Origin: Acanthaster planci
Lineage: Eukaryota > Echinodermata > Asteroidea > Valvatida > Acanthasteridae
Length of the DNA stretch: 64,000 nt
Assembly (NCBI RefSeq): GCF_001949145.1
Contig: NW_019091391.1
Location: 1,086,487 to 1,150,486, forward strand
Direction of reading: 5' to 3'
The stretch's first letter is position 1, and every line of letters begins with the position of its first letter. The notes under the pieces are model-generated. The model was not told where the DNA came from. It did not search any database and was given only the letters and a program-made list of their open reading frames with translations. The position numbers and the translations under genes are program-made. Below are positions 34,901 to 46,100 of the stretch, piece after piece.

Positions 34901-36502
34901 GCTGCGTAATTCCATGATTTTCGTCGGTGTCACCGTCACTGCATTAAGTCAAGTGCAGGAAACCAGGCCTTGCTACATGCATACATGCATAAATTCATTA
35001 TTTCTGAGGGTTACTAGAACCAAAGGAGCAAAATAGGTAGAATACTATCATGTCAGAACCTCACAGTCATAAAATCCAGGCCCAATTAATCGTCTCCGTC
35101 GTGTGACAGTTTGATTGAATTGCTCACGAGCTGGGGAACTGCGGCCGAATATCAATACCAGAAACAAGACATAAATCTCTCCCGGCCCGAATTTATGAAC
35201 TTGATGAGTGATGGCCGGCAACGGTTGTTCAAGTTCTTTGCATATACAATGTAGTTATTGATAATAATGTACATGTACCCTACGTGTAGACTGTACATGT
35301 ATAATATGCACGTGGCACCATACTATTAATCATATCCTACCAATAATGTGCTATATACATACAGTAGCCTATGTAAGAATATGTCAAGTCGTAATGTAAA
35401 GCCGAGCTACATGTATACTAGGCAACCATGCGAATTAAACTAATAAAGTGAGAAAGAGCTTCGCCTTGTAATGCGAGTACATGTACGAGCGGTGTCGTTA
35501 GTTTTGCACGTGGGCTTTGTGGCTAGTTGTTCAGTTCCTTTTAGTTGTGGTGGTGGGAGGGGCGGATCCGGGGGGCATCCCTGGCCCCCCAAAGACTAAG
35601 TGTCTTAATGGAGGTTACTCTATATGGACAGCCATTTTGTTAAGGAAATTGTTTCAGTGTAGCTGCTTAATCGTGACTCGTGCGATCAGTTAAAAGTTCA
35701 CTGGGGACGCTGCTTGTTTTGCCCCCCCGGGTCAGGATCCGGCCTTGAGCAATAAAGTGTTGGATGTCAACCCTACTCTCTCGACTTGCCCCACGAAAGC
35801 ACGATTCGTATGGATGACCATAGTTCATGGAAATATCCTCGATTGTTAGCATGTCTTTGCCTCAGACGCACGTGTATTTGGTTGTACATGCAGTGTGTTA
35901 GTTTTGGTGTTAAAGAAAGGCTTCCAGTTTACTAGGCCTCGTGAATTGTTCTGCTTTATACAGACGGTCAGCCTTAGCGGACCAGTCCTGGCTGGCAACA
36001 GAAAAATGTGAATGTGACGTCGCACTAAAGGAGAGATGTCTAATAGGCCGCAATGTCTGTACATACAGTAATTATCCGGTGTAAAACAACGAGGCCAATG
36101 CTTTGATCGGAGGTGTTCCACACACCTAGGATTTGTATAGGAAAAGTTATCAAACAAACAGCGTCTCACATTTTGAAAGTCTCGAGGCTGACTGCTTAAG
36201 CTTTCTTATATCAGTTCGAAAAATGGTTCCCATTTGGTATTTAACTTGAAGTTCACACCTGTGGCAAGTCATTCCATTCTAGATGACTAAGCGCTGTTTT
36301 TAATAACCGGAAATATTTTAATGGTTCAGGGGTGTCCCGGTTTCACCTCCGTTAATAGCCAACCGTAACGCAGGTTTGACATAAAAAATTACATCAAGAA
36401 GATGACTTCCAACCATGTCGGTCTCTTAAAGTAACCTATTTACACAAGTATGTCTCAACACTTGAATTAATTGGGCACTTTGTTAACCCTAACCCCAGGT
36501 TG

Positions 36503-36690
36503 TATTTAAAATCATATTGAAAGCGGAGGATTTGGGACGGTAGATTGTGCTCTTCTCTGTAATCGTTCCTTGTTTCTTCATAGAAGTTTAAGACGATATT
36601 TAAAATCATATTGAAAGCGGAGGATTTGGGACGGTAGATTGTGCTCTTCTCTGTAATCGTTCCTTGTTTCTTCATAGAAGTTTAAGACGA
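36503..36690. repeat. Perfect 94-bp tandem duplication
   Basis: Positions 36503-36596 and 36597-36690 are identical by direct comparison. The unit starts TATTTAAAATCATATTG and ends GTTTAAGACGA. Complete identity in non-coding DNA implies a very recent event, or an assembly duplication. Confidence 0.95.
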
Positions 36691-39390
36691 TTTGGACTGA
36701 GTCACTTGTAGAAACCATTCATGGGAAAAAAGTGACTGTGTACAAAGTGGCCAAGTATGTTTACCGTTTTTAACTTGTTCGCCTGTTGGTCAAACCATAG
36801 GGTAGCCCAATAGTCAGTGCTGTTTGATGAATGTGTGAAGCTGTTATGCTAAGTGAGCGCTGGCCTGCGACTACGCATGTTAAATTCACACCCGAGAGCC
36901 CTCGGCCCAATCTCCAAAATGATTCTCCATCGCCAGCTTAATCTCATGGCTGGTGTGTTATTGTTATTATTACCAGAACAGGAGCCGAAAATAAATATAC
37001 ACTACAACCCCCGCAATGCATGTTGACGTAGAACCTAGAGATCACTGTGCGTGATCCGGGCATGGCAGCCGCTGAAACTATCGATGTTGTCTCTGTCTCT
37101 CTGGTGGTGATGTGCGCTCGAGGAAAAAATTGTAAAACCTTCCGTACATCTTGATACAAGGTTTGGAACACGGAAACAGCGCGCGCACAATATGAGGGGG
37201 AACATTCCTTTCCAAATACGGGCATTGAGAATAACCCAACCGACCCATCTGTGCTCCCATAGTGTACGTAGCCGATAACGCCGCCACGGCAGACGGCTGT
37301 GTTTTTCAGATCACATACGCTGTGCCGTACATGAACCGCTGAAAAAAATTGTAGCTCTTCATGTTGTGTGTGCGGACATGTACATTTTGTACACGTTGTT
37401 GGTCCTGGAGTAATTTGAGAACGATGGACAAACAGAATATGCGTGGTAGCTGTCTGCCAGCTGGGTTGATAAAGTGTTCCCTGTCTAGGTCTATTATTTT
37501 GGGAGGCTGTCAAAAGTGGGTGCCTTGGATTTAATTAGGCGTAACAGGCTTAAAGCAGCGAATACATGTTATTATTCTCCTATGCATATTCAAGAGGAAT
37601 GCCTTGTTTTCATCAGAAAAAAATGGCGTAAATCTGTCTGCATGTCACTAGACTCGTGACCATGTACCAGAGATCTATGTAGGTGGACGTAGCGTATAGA
37701 CCAATAAAACGTGAACATCAAACTGTGCTGATACATAGGCCCTATATGTAGCGGCGTTGTACAACTTCACTCGATACCTTCGTTCCACGACATGCTTTGG
37801 TTTTACTAACCGCCTTTGTTTTTTAATCTAAACTTTATCGGAGGTACTGGTCCGTCATCGAGTCGTCAGTTATGCGGGCGGATAAGCTGGCAGGAGCCTG
37901 CCGATGCATGGTCAGCGATTGGTTTGCCCCTTTTCAAGGGATAAATGTATTGATCTTCTTTTCGTCATTCAGCACATTCGGCGAGCATGCGCATAAAATT
38001 GCGCCCTCATTGAATATCAAGAAGTCGCATACATCGCTAATCTTAATGGTTTGAAATACGAGACTCCCAAACACACATTTCTGGCCTCTCTTTTTAAATA
38101 ACTTAGAGGACTTGAGTCGAATTGCCAGTGCCTTCGACTATTTTGTTCCTAACTACATGTACCAGTATTTATTACAGTGTCAAACTTGCATTTTAACTAG
38201 GCCGCCATGACTTTGCATTGCATTTTGGGATACTTCGGGACGGTTACTTGGGCCAGTGGTACGTGTCCTTTAAGTAAGCGCGAGAAGTCTTGTGAGTTAA
38301 AATAGAAGTCGTGCTTCCACAAGTAAAGCAGAGGAAGGAACGTTGGTACGATCTTCCCATCCAAGGGTGCTGTGGATGATGGACGAATGCCCGCAGAATT
38401 TCGTGAAGGAATTCTCGCAAAGTCTTGTGGGTAACTTACTGCCTCCTAACATAGTAATAACAAAAATAGATGTATATTCCGCGTCCAAGTGTCATGGCGC
38501 GCACTAACATCGACCAGTGAAGAAAGAAATGACGTCATCCAGCGGTGAAGGCGGTGTGCACCAAACCACAGACAAATAAACCCATGGACGGACAGCTGCA
38601 ACCTCGACTTCATGGGCTGCATGCGCGTTCCTTCACTAGTTAGATAGCGCAAGGCATGGTGGAAACCAACATGGCGCGGTAAGATCGTACCCATGAGAAC
38701 GAGGTTGGGACAGAACAACGGCGGGGTACCGTGGCCAAGACAGCACCCTACTAAATCCAAAAGCGTGGGCATCTTCGACTCCATGGGCTGGAGAATTCGA
38801 AAATGACTGTTTTGTAAGTGTGACGTCACTTCAGTTTAAACTACACCCACTGCACATGCACCCCACATAGCGTTACATGCATTGATCGCCATTTAATGGA
38901 ACCCTGAACCGGAAGTTAATGCGCAACTTCAGTGATCGTCCCAAGGGAGCCTGCAATCGTGGCGCGTCTGCCTTTGTTACGAAGTCACTTTCAAACCGGA
39001 TTTAGAATGAATATGATGTAACGTCAATCGCACGCGTCTTTCAAAAGCGACACGCTCGCGTCCCTGTATTCTCCTGCACGAATTATGCACGCGTAAATCT
39101 GCGTCATGCGTGAACACACTGAATGAAGGCGTAATATATATGTCCCCAAAAAGGGTTTGTTCGATATGCTTACACGTGTAAGTCAAACTTACTCAGAGCG
39201 TTCGTTTAGTCATCACGTGATCTTCGTGCCTGCCCTGCGCGTCAGCCACCACTGTCCCGGCCCGCGAGCGCGTCTCTCTGGAGGCTGCCCGAGTGTAATG
39301 ACGTCACGGATGGACTGTTCGAGCATGGACGTGGTGGAACGTGGCGGGGACTTGACCTTTTTCCCAGAATGCCTCAGCGAATACACTGTA

Positions 39391-39435
39391 GCGTTCGATT
39401 AGCCTCATTTCTAGGCTTCCTTGCTAATCGAACGC
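39391..39435. repeat. 13-bp perfect inverted repeat with 19-nt loop
   Basis: The arms GCGTTCGATTAGC (39391-39403) and GCTAATCGAACGC (39423-39435) are exact reverse complements. It lies just outside the left end of the inverted-repeat element at 39479. Confidence 0.9.
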
Positions 39436-39478
39436 ACCGATAATTAGGGTATTTAAATTAAACAATAATGGACCTTCC

Positions 39479-39867
39479 AAATAAGGCAGGCGCATGCGCA
39501 TTACTACCACTGGTTGGCAAAGTTGCTTAAATCTATGACGTAACAATACAAAACCCCCTGCGTGCGCGACTGTGAGCACATACACGCTGTTTCTGCTCTA
39601 GTATATAGTGACTTGAGTGCCAAACTTAAAGGCGAGGAATTTTTACTTTCCTATTTCCTCGGGGCATCGAAAAACTTCTCTTAGTTTCAAGAATAGCGTG
39701 ATGAAATATCGGACAAAGGCTGGCATACGGTTTTATTGACCTTCAAAGCGCCACTAGGTTATGGTTAGAGAGCAGCTCCCCAACACTGCCGACGGCCGGT
39801 GATGACGGCGATGACGTACTTGCCAACCAGTGGTAGTAGCATGCATGCGTCTGCGCCTGCCTAATTT
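39479..39867. mobile_element. Inverted-repeat DNA element of about 390 bp (MITE)
   Basis: The left arm (39479-39521) contains AAGGCAGGCGC followed by ACTACCACTGGTTGGCAA. The right arm (39818-39867) contains the reverse complements TTGCCAACCAGTGGTAGT and GCGCCTGCCT. The arms differ by a small indel. No transposase is present and the target duplication is not clear. Confidence 0.8.
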
Positions 39868-40600
39868 GCATATTTCATGGCAAAGGTTCATTCACTCGTA
39901 TCGTCGGTCTTAGGAATGTACACAGAGTTGAAGAATTCCAGCCACAAAATTCTATGAAGCATTCCTCCATGTATGAAGCCATTTTTCGATTGTGAAAAAT
40001 TCCTCTATTTAATTACTAGCCCATGCATATTTGAAACAACGCAGTTGCAACATTTGAAAAAACCAGATAGCAGCACCAAGAGTAAAAAAAGGGAACGTAT
40101 TTTGAGAGCACAATCACGTATAAATACAACAATCTCAAGCGCAATTCGCACTTGACGCGCTGTCATCCATCGTTTCGCTTATTGCTTGCCCACGCTTTTC
40201 AAAATCACGGTTGTACGTACTGGTCACGGTGGTCTGTGTGTTTATATGTCTGTGATGCAGACTCGCTGTCGCTTTTGCCACGTTCTTGCCCTTGGTCAGC
40301 AGAGGTGACTGAAGCCATGTTCGCCACTGTTAACAAAATTCGTTTGCGGCATCACTTGAATGACCAGCGAGCCAACTATCACGTTTGTATTCGTCACGAT
40401 GAAATGGTCGTCGGTGGCTTAAGTTGATATAAAATACAAAGGAATTGCAAGGCGAGACTTTTTTTTAACACGTCTGTTTCTTTCACATGGTTTTGAGGGC
40501 GCTACGTCACAGAAACAGCAGCGTAAAAGAGGCATCACGGCTCCACTCAGCATTGGGTAGGCAGCGGCTGGGCGCAACTTTTTAATGAGGGCGCTCTTTG

Positions 40601-40817
40601 TACAGGGTGTCCACGTAAAACGTATACCGAGATAAAATTACTATAGTAGCGACACTACTTTATACATGGGAAAGAGAACATATCTCTAGAAAGGGCAGAA
40701 TGTCCTCTTTGCAATGGTATACAGCTTGTGATGTTATTGACACAGATGAGTGAACAAACTAGACCGGTGTTAAGGGTACTGAAATCGGCACTGTGACAAG
40801 TTTGCATACACCCTGTA
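40601..40817. mobile_element. Mariner-like MITE, 217 bp
   Basis: The ends are perfect 10-bp inverted repeats (TACAGGGTGT at 40601-40610 and ACACCCTGTA at 40808-40817). The outermost dinucleotide is TA on both sides, which fits the TA target duplication of the Tc1/mariner group. The interior is non-coding. The short terminal repeats leave the superfamily uncertain. Confidence 0.65.
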
Positions 40818-42553
40818 TAACCGATGTGGGAGGCCTGAGGCACGCCTTGTTCCAACAATCCCCAGTCTCTTACGTTGGGTCAGGGAACCACTGCGATCAA
40901 AATTAAACCACTCTCAAACCACCAGATTCAGAAAATGTCGATTATTCTTAAGAATGTACAGTAAGCGGTATATTCATTTTGAGATTTAGATGTCCTACAA
41001 GAAAAAGTTCCATACACGGACATCACTATGAGAGCCCGTGCAAAAACCCTATTAGACTGGTCTGAAATGTTGTATTTTTAAGTAAACACTCCAATATTTT
41101 CCCTGCCAAATTTGACATTTGAGGACGTCATCACTTCCTGATGACTTGATACACAACTTCAGGGAAATTTTAGTGAAGTCCGTGCATGAAACTCTTACCG
41201 AGCCGAAAACTTACCTATCAATAATTTCCAGATGATCCAAAGGCATGTATTTTCCAAACTGAATAATTTCCTACGATGACCGAGGGATTTCGATGAGTAC
41301 ACATGTAATTCCAGGGTTGTAAACGTATTCTTCATTTGAAGAGACATTGAACTGTGGTTCCCAAATTGGCCACTCACCAAATTTGCTTGCTGGTGGTGTA
41401 GAAAGTGCCCAACTTCAAGTCCGTACAGTCATATCGATAAAATTTAATATCTTGAATCCAGCATATTTCCACAGATAATATACATGTACATGTTTATCCA
41501 TTTGGATATGTGAGGTAATGAAGACAGGGTGCGCCCTACGATCCATTTATGGCGCCGACTTCATGTCACTGAGTGTGAATTCTTACGCAGCACCCGCGCA
41601 TGCCATGTGAACGAAAAAAAAGTCTTGCATCCAGTCCTAGAGTTGCACAATTAACGACTAGGGACAAGAGTAAAGCTTTTCGGAACAGGCAGATGTACAT
41701 TACATAGCCAACTCTGAACAATGGATAGAATTCATCTCACGGCTCTAAGCATTAGTTCCAACTGTTTTGTTCACTTGTGTAATAGACAATAGAGGAGGGA
41801 GGGACGCCGTTTAAATCGGTACAACGGCTCAACAGGTGGAGATTCTTTGATTGAATGGACTCGAGCCTCATTGGAATCTTTTGGCAGTCACTTTTAAAAA
41901 AGAAAAGACAGTAGCTGAAAATTAACGGAAAGTTAACAACATGGATTCCGAAATTTTCGGACGATCTCGGAAGTTCTTGGAAAAGGTTTCTCCTGAGAGG
42001 AAAACACAATTAAAATTGCATAGCCTGATTATGATAGCTATCATATCATACAACATATAAGCGCAAAATTACAGCGATTCGGGGGTACATTTTACAGAAA
42101 AGATAAATCTTTAACGATAAATCTTTAACTGCAAGTAGAATAACATGAATTCATTGGGGCAACGTTTTGGTAATTTAGCCTTTGAAATTTGAGCAATATA
42201 CAAATAAGCACACAAAATTCTAATTATTATATTTAGCCAAAGTCCATTTGCTTCTATCGCAAATATGTGTCCAAAAATTAAAGATTATTCCGAAATCGCA
42301 AAAGAATTCTGCTTCCATCTTTTACTTCTAATGCCATCAATTTTAATAAACAAAATTTGGCTCCAATTTGATGACAGCAATGTGTTTTCATTGTGCTTCG
42401 TAAGAGAGTTTTTGAACTACTGTGGACTGATTTAGCAAAGTCACCAAAAGATCGTTGGATCCACTTGCGCTATAGTATCCACGAAAACTACTTCCACTGG
42501 TGATTTAAAAGCAAAGAAAAGGAGCATACGCACTGGCTCGAAACGGTGCAGGC

Positions 42554-42678
42554 TAGGGCTCCATCCGAATCCGTTGTCTAGAGCTAGGTCTGGGTCTTCA
42601 CTCCATTGAAAATACGTGGAGACGCGCAGACAATGGACCTAGCCGTAGCTCTGGAATCCCGTTTCGGACACGGCCTTA
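42554..42678. mobile_element. Small foldback/MITE-like palindrome
   Basis: The left end TAGGGCTCCATCCGAA and the reverse complement of the right end (TAAGGCCGTGTCCGAA) are similar. Inner parts (GTCTTCACTCCA against ACGTGGAGAC, AGAGCTA against TAGCTCT) also pair. It is imperfect and only about 125 bp, so the assignment is tentative. Confidence 0.45.
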
Positions 42679-42880
42679 GTTTCATTAGAAACGTTAAACT
42701 GGCACTTAGAGTTTAACACATTTCTAAACACTTTAATACCCACTTTTTAACACTTTTTGTCCGCGACACGTGAAGATCTTTTACATTGAAATGTGTTTAG
42801 AATTATGTTTAAATGCTGAGCGGTTTTTACAGTGCTAAGCGTGTACCACGGAAAGGCGTTTAGCATTTAAATACGTTCCT

Positions 42881-42886
42881 TTTAAT
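42881..42886 (-). promoter_or_regulatory. Candidate variant poly(A) signal for the phospholipase gene
   Basis: A minus-strand ATTAAA lies about 100 bp downstream of the stop codon. It is a common variant signal. No canonical AATAAA was found close by. Confidence 0.35.
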
Positions 42887-42987
42887 GCAAATAACCGAAC
42901 ATGTAGTGGGTTACGAAGAAAAAGAAGTAAGAATAAGTAAGTACAAAAAAGTGTTTAAATTTGAAGTGCCTTTTTTTACAGTGCAGT

Positions 42988-43149
42988 TCATATATTACTC
43001 GCTTCGTCGGTGGCTTCTCTTTTCAAAGTCCCATCTTTACTAACGACCGTCTCTGCCGTAGCCTCACAGTCGATCACATCGGTCTTTTTCTGGAGGTTGT
43101 GTCTCTTGATGTACTCGCGCAGAAAGTAGATGGTGCCCATTTTGCCGCA
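42988..43149 (-). CDS. Phospholipase exon 12 (terminal)
   Basis: Residues 474-526 then TGA at 42988-42990; acceptor TTGCTTTCAG, phase 0. The first part (CGKMGTIYFLREYI) matches the last helix of bacterial-type patatins. The rest is a charged tail rich in K, T, E and D with no recognised motif. Confidence 0.85.
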   Translation of the reverse strand, partial: CGKMGTIYFLREYIKRHNLQKKTDVIDCEATAETVVSKDGTLKREATDEASNI

Positions 43150-46100
43150 CTGAAAGCAAAATAATAACACACCATAATTAGTTGTATTCCGAAGGGAAGG
43201 TGTATGATTAATACGATACCTAATTTGTGCGTCAGACTTTCAAACCAGTTGTAAACCACAAGATGAGAACCCCCCCAAAAAAACAGACTGTCTTCATGTG
43301 TCGGCCATCTTGAATTGAACGCGAGGTAAAACTTTCGTTTTTGGATCCTGAGAGTAAATAACAGCGATGAAATTAGAGTTCATACAAAGTCATGCCAGTT
43401 CTTGTTTAGAATATTCAAAAAGTTTTAATAAATTATATCTAAAATGTTTTAAAGCAACAAAAAACACTGCAGTTGAGTTTGGAACCTAAAATAGTCTGAC
43501 CCCACCCCATTTAACAGATGTTACGCTAAATATAAGAACAGGACAAGGCGGCTTCCTCGTGAAAATCCCATGATTTGCCTGGCTTAAGGCTTTATTTTGC
43601 CGATAGTCCGCGACTGCTTGCGTTCCTTGAAAACAATGGAGACAGCTGAGACAACAGATATGTGTTTACTTTAATCTCACCTGAATGATATATTTTCTGT
43701 CGTCGGGTTCCATGAGAAAATCAGTGCTTCCCAAGTATCCTGTGTTGATTCCAATCGTTCGGTCGATGTTTTCATTCTAGTGGAGGTAAATCATTGATTG
43801 TTTAAATTTAAAGTACAGTGCTTAGGAAGATCTACCCCCCCCCCAAAAAAATCCTTTGAAATCGGAATTACAGATGACAAACTGATTCGGAGATGGAAAT
43901 GATAAAGAGAAAATTGAGGAATTCATGGAAAAGCACAAAGAACTTTTCAGATGTGCCATTTTCGCTGAGCTGCATCCCGTGTGAAAATTGCGCTTCATGA
44001 AAACGATCGTGTTGGCCGTAAGGCGCATGACCTGCACGAATCAGTGACAACCGAATCTTCATGCGCGAGGCTGCGAGTCATGCAAGGAACTCCAAAAGAC
44101 CACTTATCACGAGGGGGGGGGCAAAATTTCACCTGAAACCCTCCCTGCGTCGGTCGTCTCCAAAACCTATCTGCGCTTCAGTTGTTTTTTTTTCATTCAA
44201 AAGTCAAAATTGATACCTTGAAAGATATGCGATTCGCATTGACCACTAAGGTTTCTACGAGAGCCGAGAAGAGACCCGTGACATGACTGAAGTCGGCTTG
44301 TCGCTCAAAGCCCCGCAGTGCTTCCATCATGTCCACGCCCTTTTTCTCGGCGAAGGCCATCAACTCGTCGAACTCGATCTACTCGCAGAAAAAAGGAAAG
44401 TTTGTTATTCCCCAAAGATTATTTCCAGTGTCCACAATAAGTTAAGGTTTGTCTATATGTACTGAGCTTATTTACTAAAGCGTAATTGGCGACACAAGTT
44501 GACGTCAGGAACAAAGGTCATCGTTCGTACTCCTGCCAGTTCGCGTTCTGGCTAGAATTTTTTTTGTATTTCAAGCATCTAACTGAGTCTATAAAGTGGA
44601 CGGATCTACACTGACTTCTCCGTTGCCATTGATATCCAGAAGGTCGAAGATGGCGTCTGGGTTGCACGAGTCACTACCGAATAGCAGCTTGGCGTCTTCG
44701 CATGTGAAAGCTAACTCAGCAGCCTGGAGCAGATTAGAACAAGGGCGAATCACTCGGGGTCAGAACAAAATTTTTCGTAGAACTTTCAGGAGATACACCA
44801 CAATCGTGTTAAAATGTGTACTGCAAACCTGCACCCAATTTCGTAGCTCTAAGAAGCCCCCGTATAGAGCAATGATTCCAGACTTACTCCTTCAAGGGAC
44901 TCCTTGAATTCTTGTCTGGAGATCGTCCCACTCTGGTCCTTGTCGTGTCTGTTCAGGACAGCGACGAACTTTGCCAGTGCCTGCCTGGAGCTTAGCGACA
45001 GTCTCGATTTCTCCTCGTGCGCATGGGACCTCTTCCTGGAACGAAGTATGGAAAAAGAAATCAAACCGACGCCCGCGAGGTTGGATGACGATTGAATAAA
45101 CGGTTCGACTACAGGGGGCCGTTAAGTACAATACCCGTAATTTGACGAGATTAATTTGTAACCCTGTTCAAGGATAGACTGAACTGTAAGCTTAGTGCAG
45201 AACCTGACAACATGAAATCAGTCAGGGGCCAATACTTTACGATGACCATAAAACGTACGGTAATAAGAACAAAATGTCAAGTTTCTCACACAATTTGTCC
45301 TGTTATATATATTTTCAAATAAGTACAATCGACTACCTGCTTCGTTTAGTATCTGGTAAGGCGATGGTATCCTCTGCCTTTCTGTGCGTGTTGGCGCGTT
45401 CTTCTAGAGCTGTCTTAAACGATTCGGCTTCGTTTTCGGAATACTGGAAAGGCAAAAAGCATCGGTAAAGTTACTTCATCAGTGTACTTACCGTACTCTG
45501 ATTCAACGCATCATCCTATGCGTATGTAGATCACGTCAATTCATTTTAACTCAGGCATGCAATACAATAAATGAACGGCCTGAGGGTTGACGATCGAACA
45601 TCAACACTAGCAAATGAGCTAGTGTGGTATTCCAAAAGGTAAGGTCTTTCGACAGCAAGCACGTCTGATAGGGCAGACCTAGTGCGAACGTACTGCAGCT
45701 GTTCCCCAATGACCTCGGAAGCGCCCCATTGGGGCATGCGCTTTTGGAACACCGAACTGGCTCATTTGGAAACCCACCAGCACTGCTCCAATCGTTTTCT
45801 CGTTGTTGCCAGCGAACCTGTCTGATGCGATGCTAAGAGCGTCGTGAAAGCGTCTGAGAAAACTGTTTTCCTGATCCAAGGATAAGTACCAGCCTAAAGA
45901 AATAAATCGATAGTTTCTCAGGGAGGACATGCATGGAATTGTATAAACATAGGCCTAATACGGTGCGTCTAAAGAGTACACTCTTATACATGCACCGACA
46001 CATTTTCTATCGTTATCCTCAAAGAAAAGCCAGAAAGTTTAAGACTCGCGCAGCACGTTAACTTACCAAGATGGGAAAAGTCACATTGTTGTGGGCTTTC

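Larger units (their letters stand above)
34901..42880. other. Intergenic region between ZCCHC24 and the phospholipase gene
   Basis: No coding gene is supported. The region holds a perfect 94-bp tandem duplication and at least three inverted-repeat elements (39479-39867, 40601-40817, 42554-42678). It includes a CpG-richer stretch at about 37-40 kb. The longest open frame (36944-37513, minus) has no ATG start and no recognisable domain. Confidence 0.5.

Noticed and set aside
36944-37513. Minus-strand open frame of 189 codons
   Set aside because: It begins with TTG rather than ATG, has no recognisable domain, and no supporting splice or conservation evidence; probably chance in a CpG-richer region.
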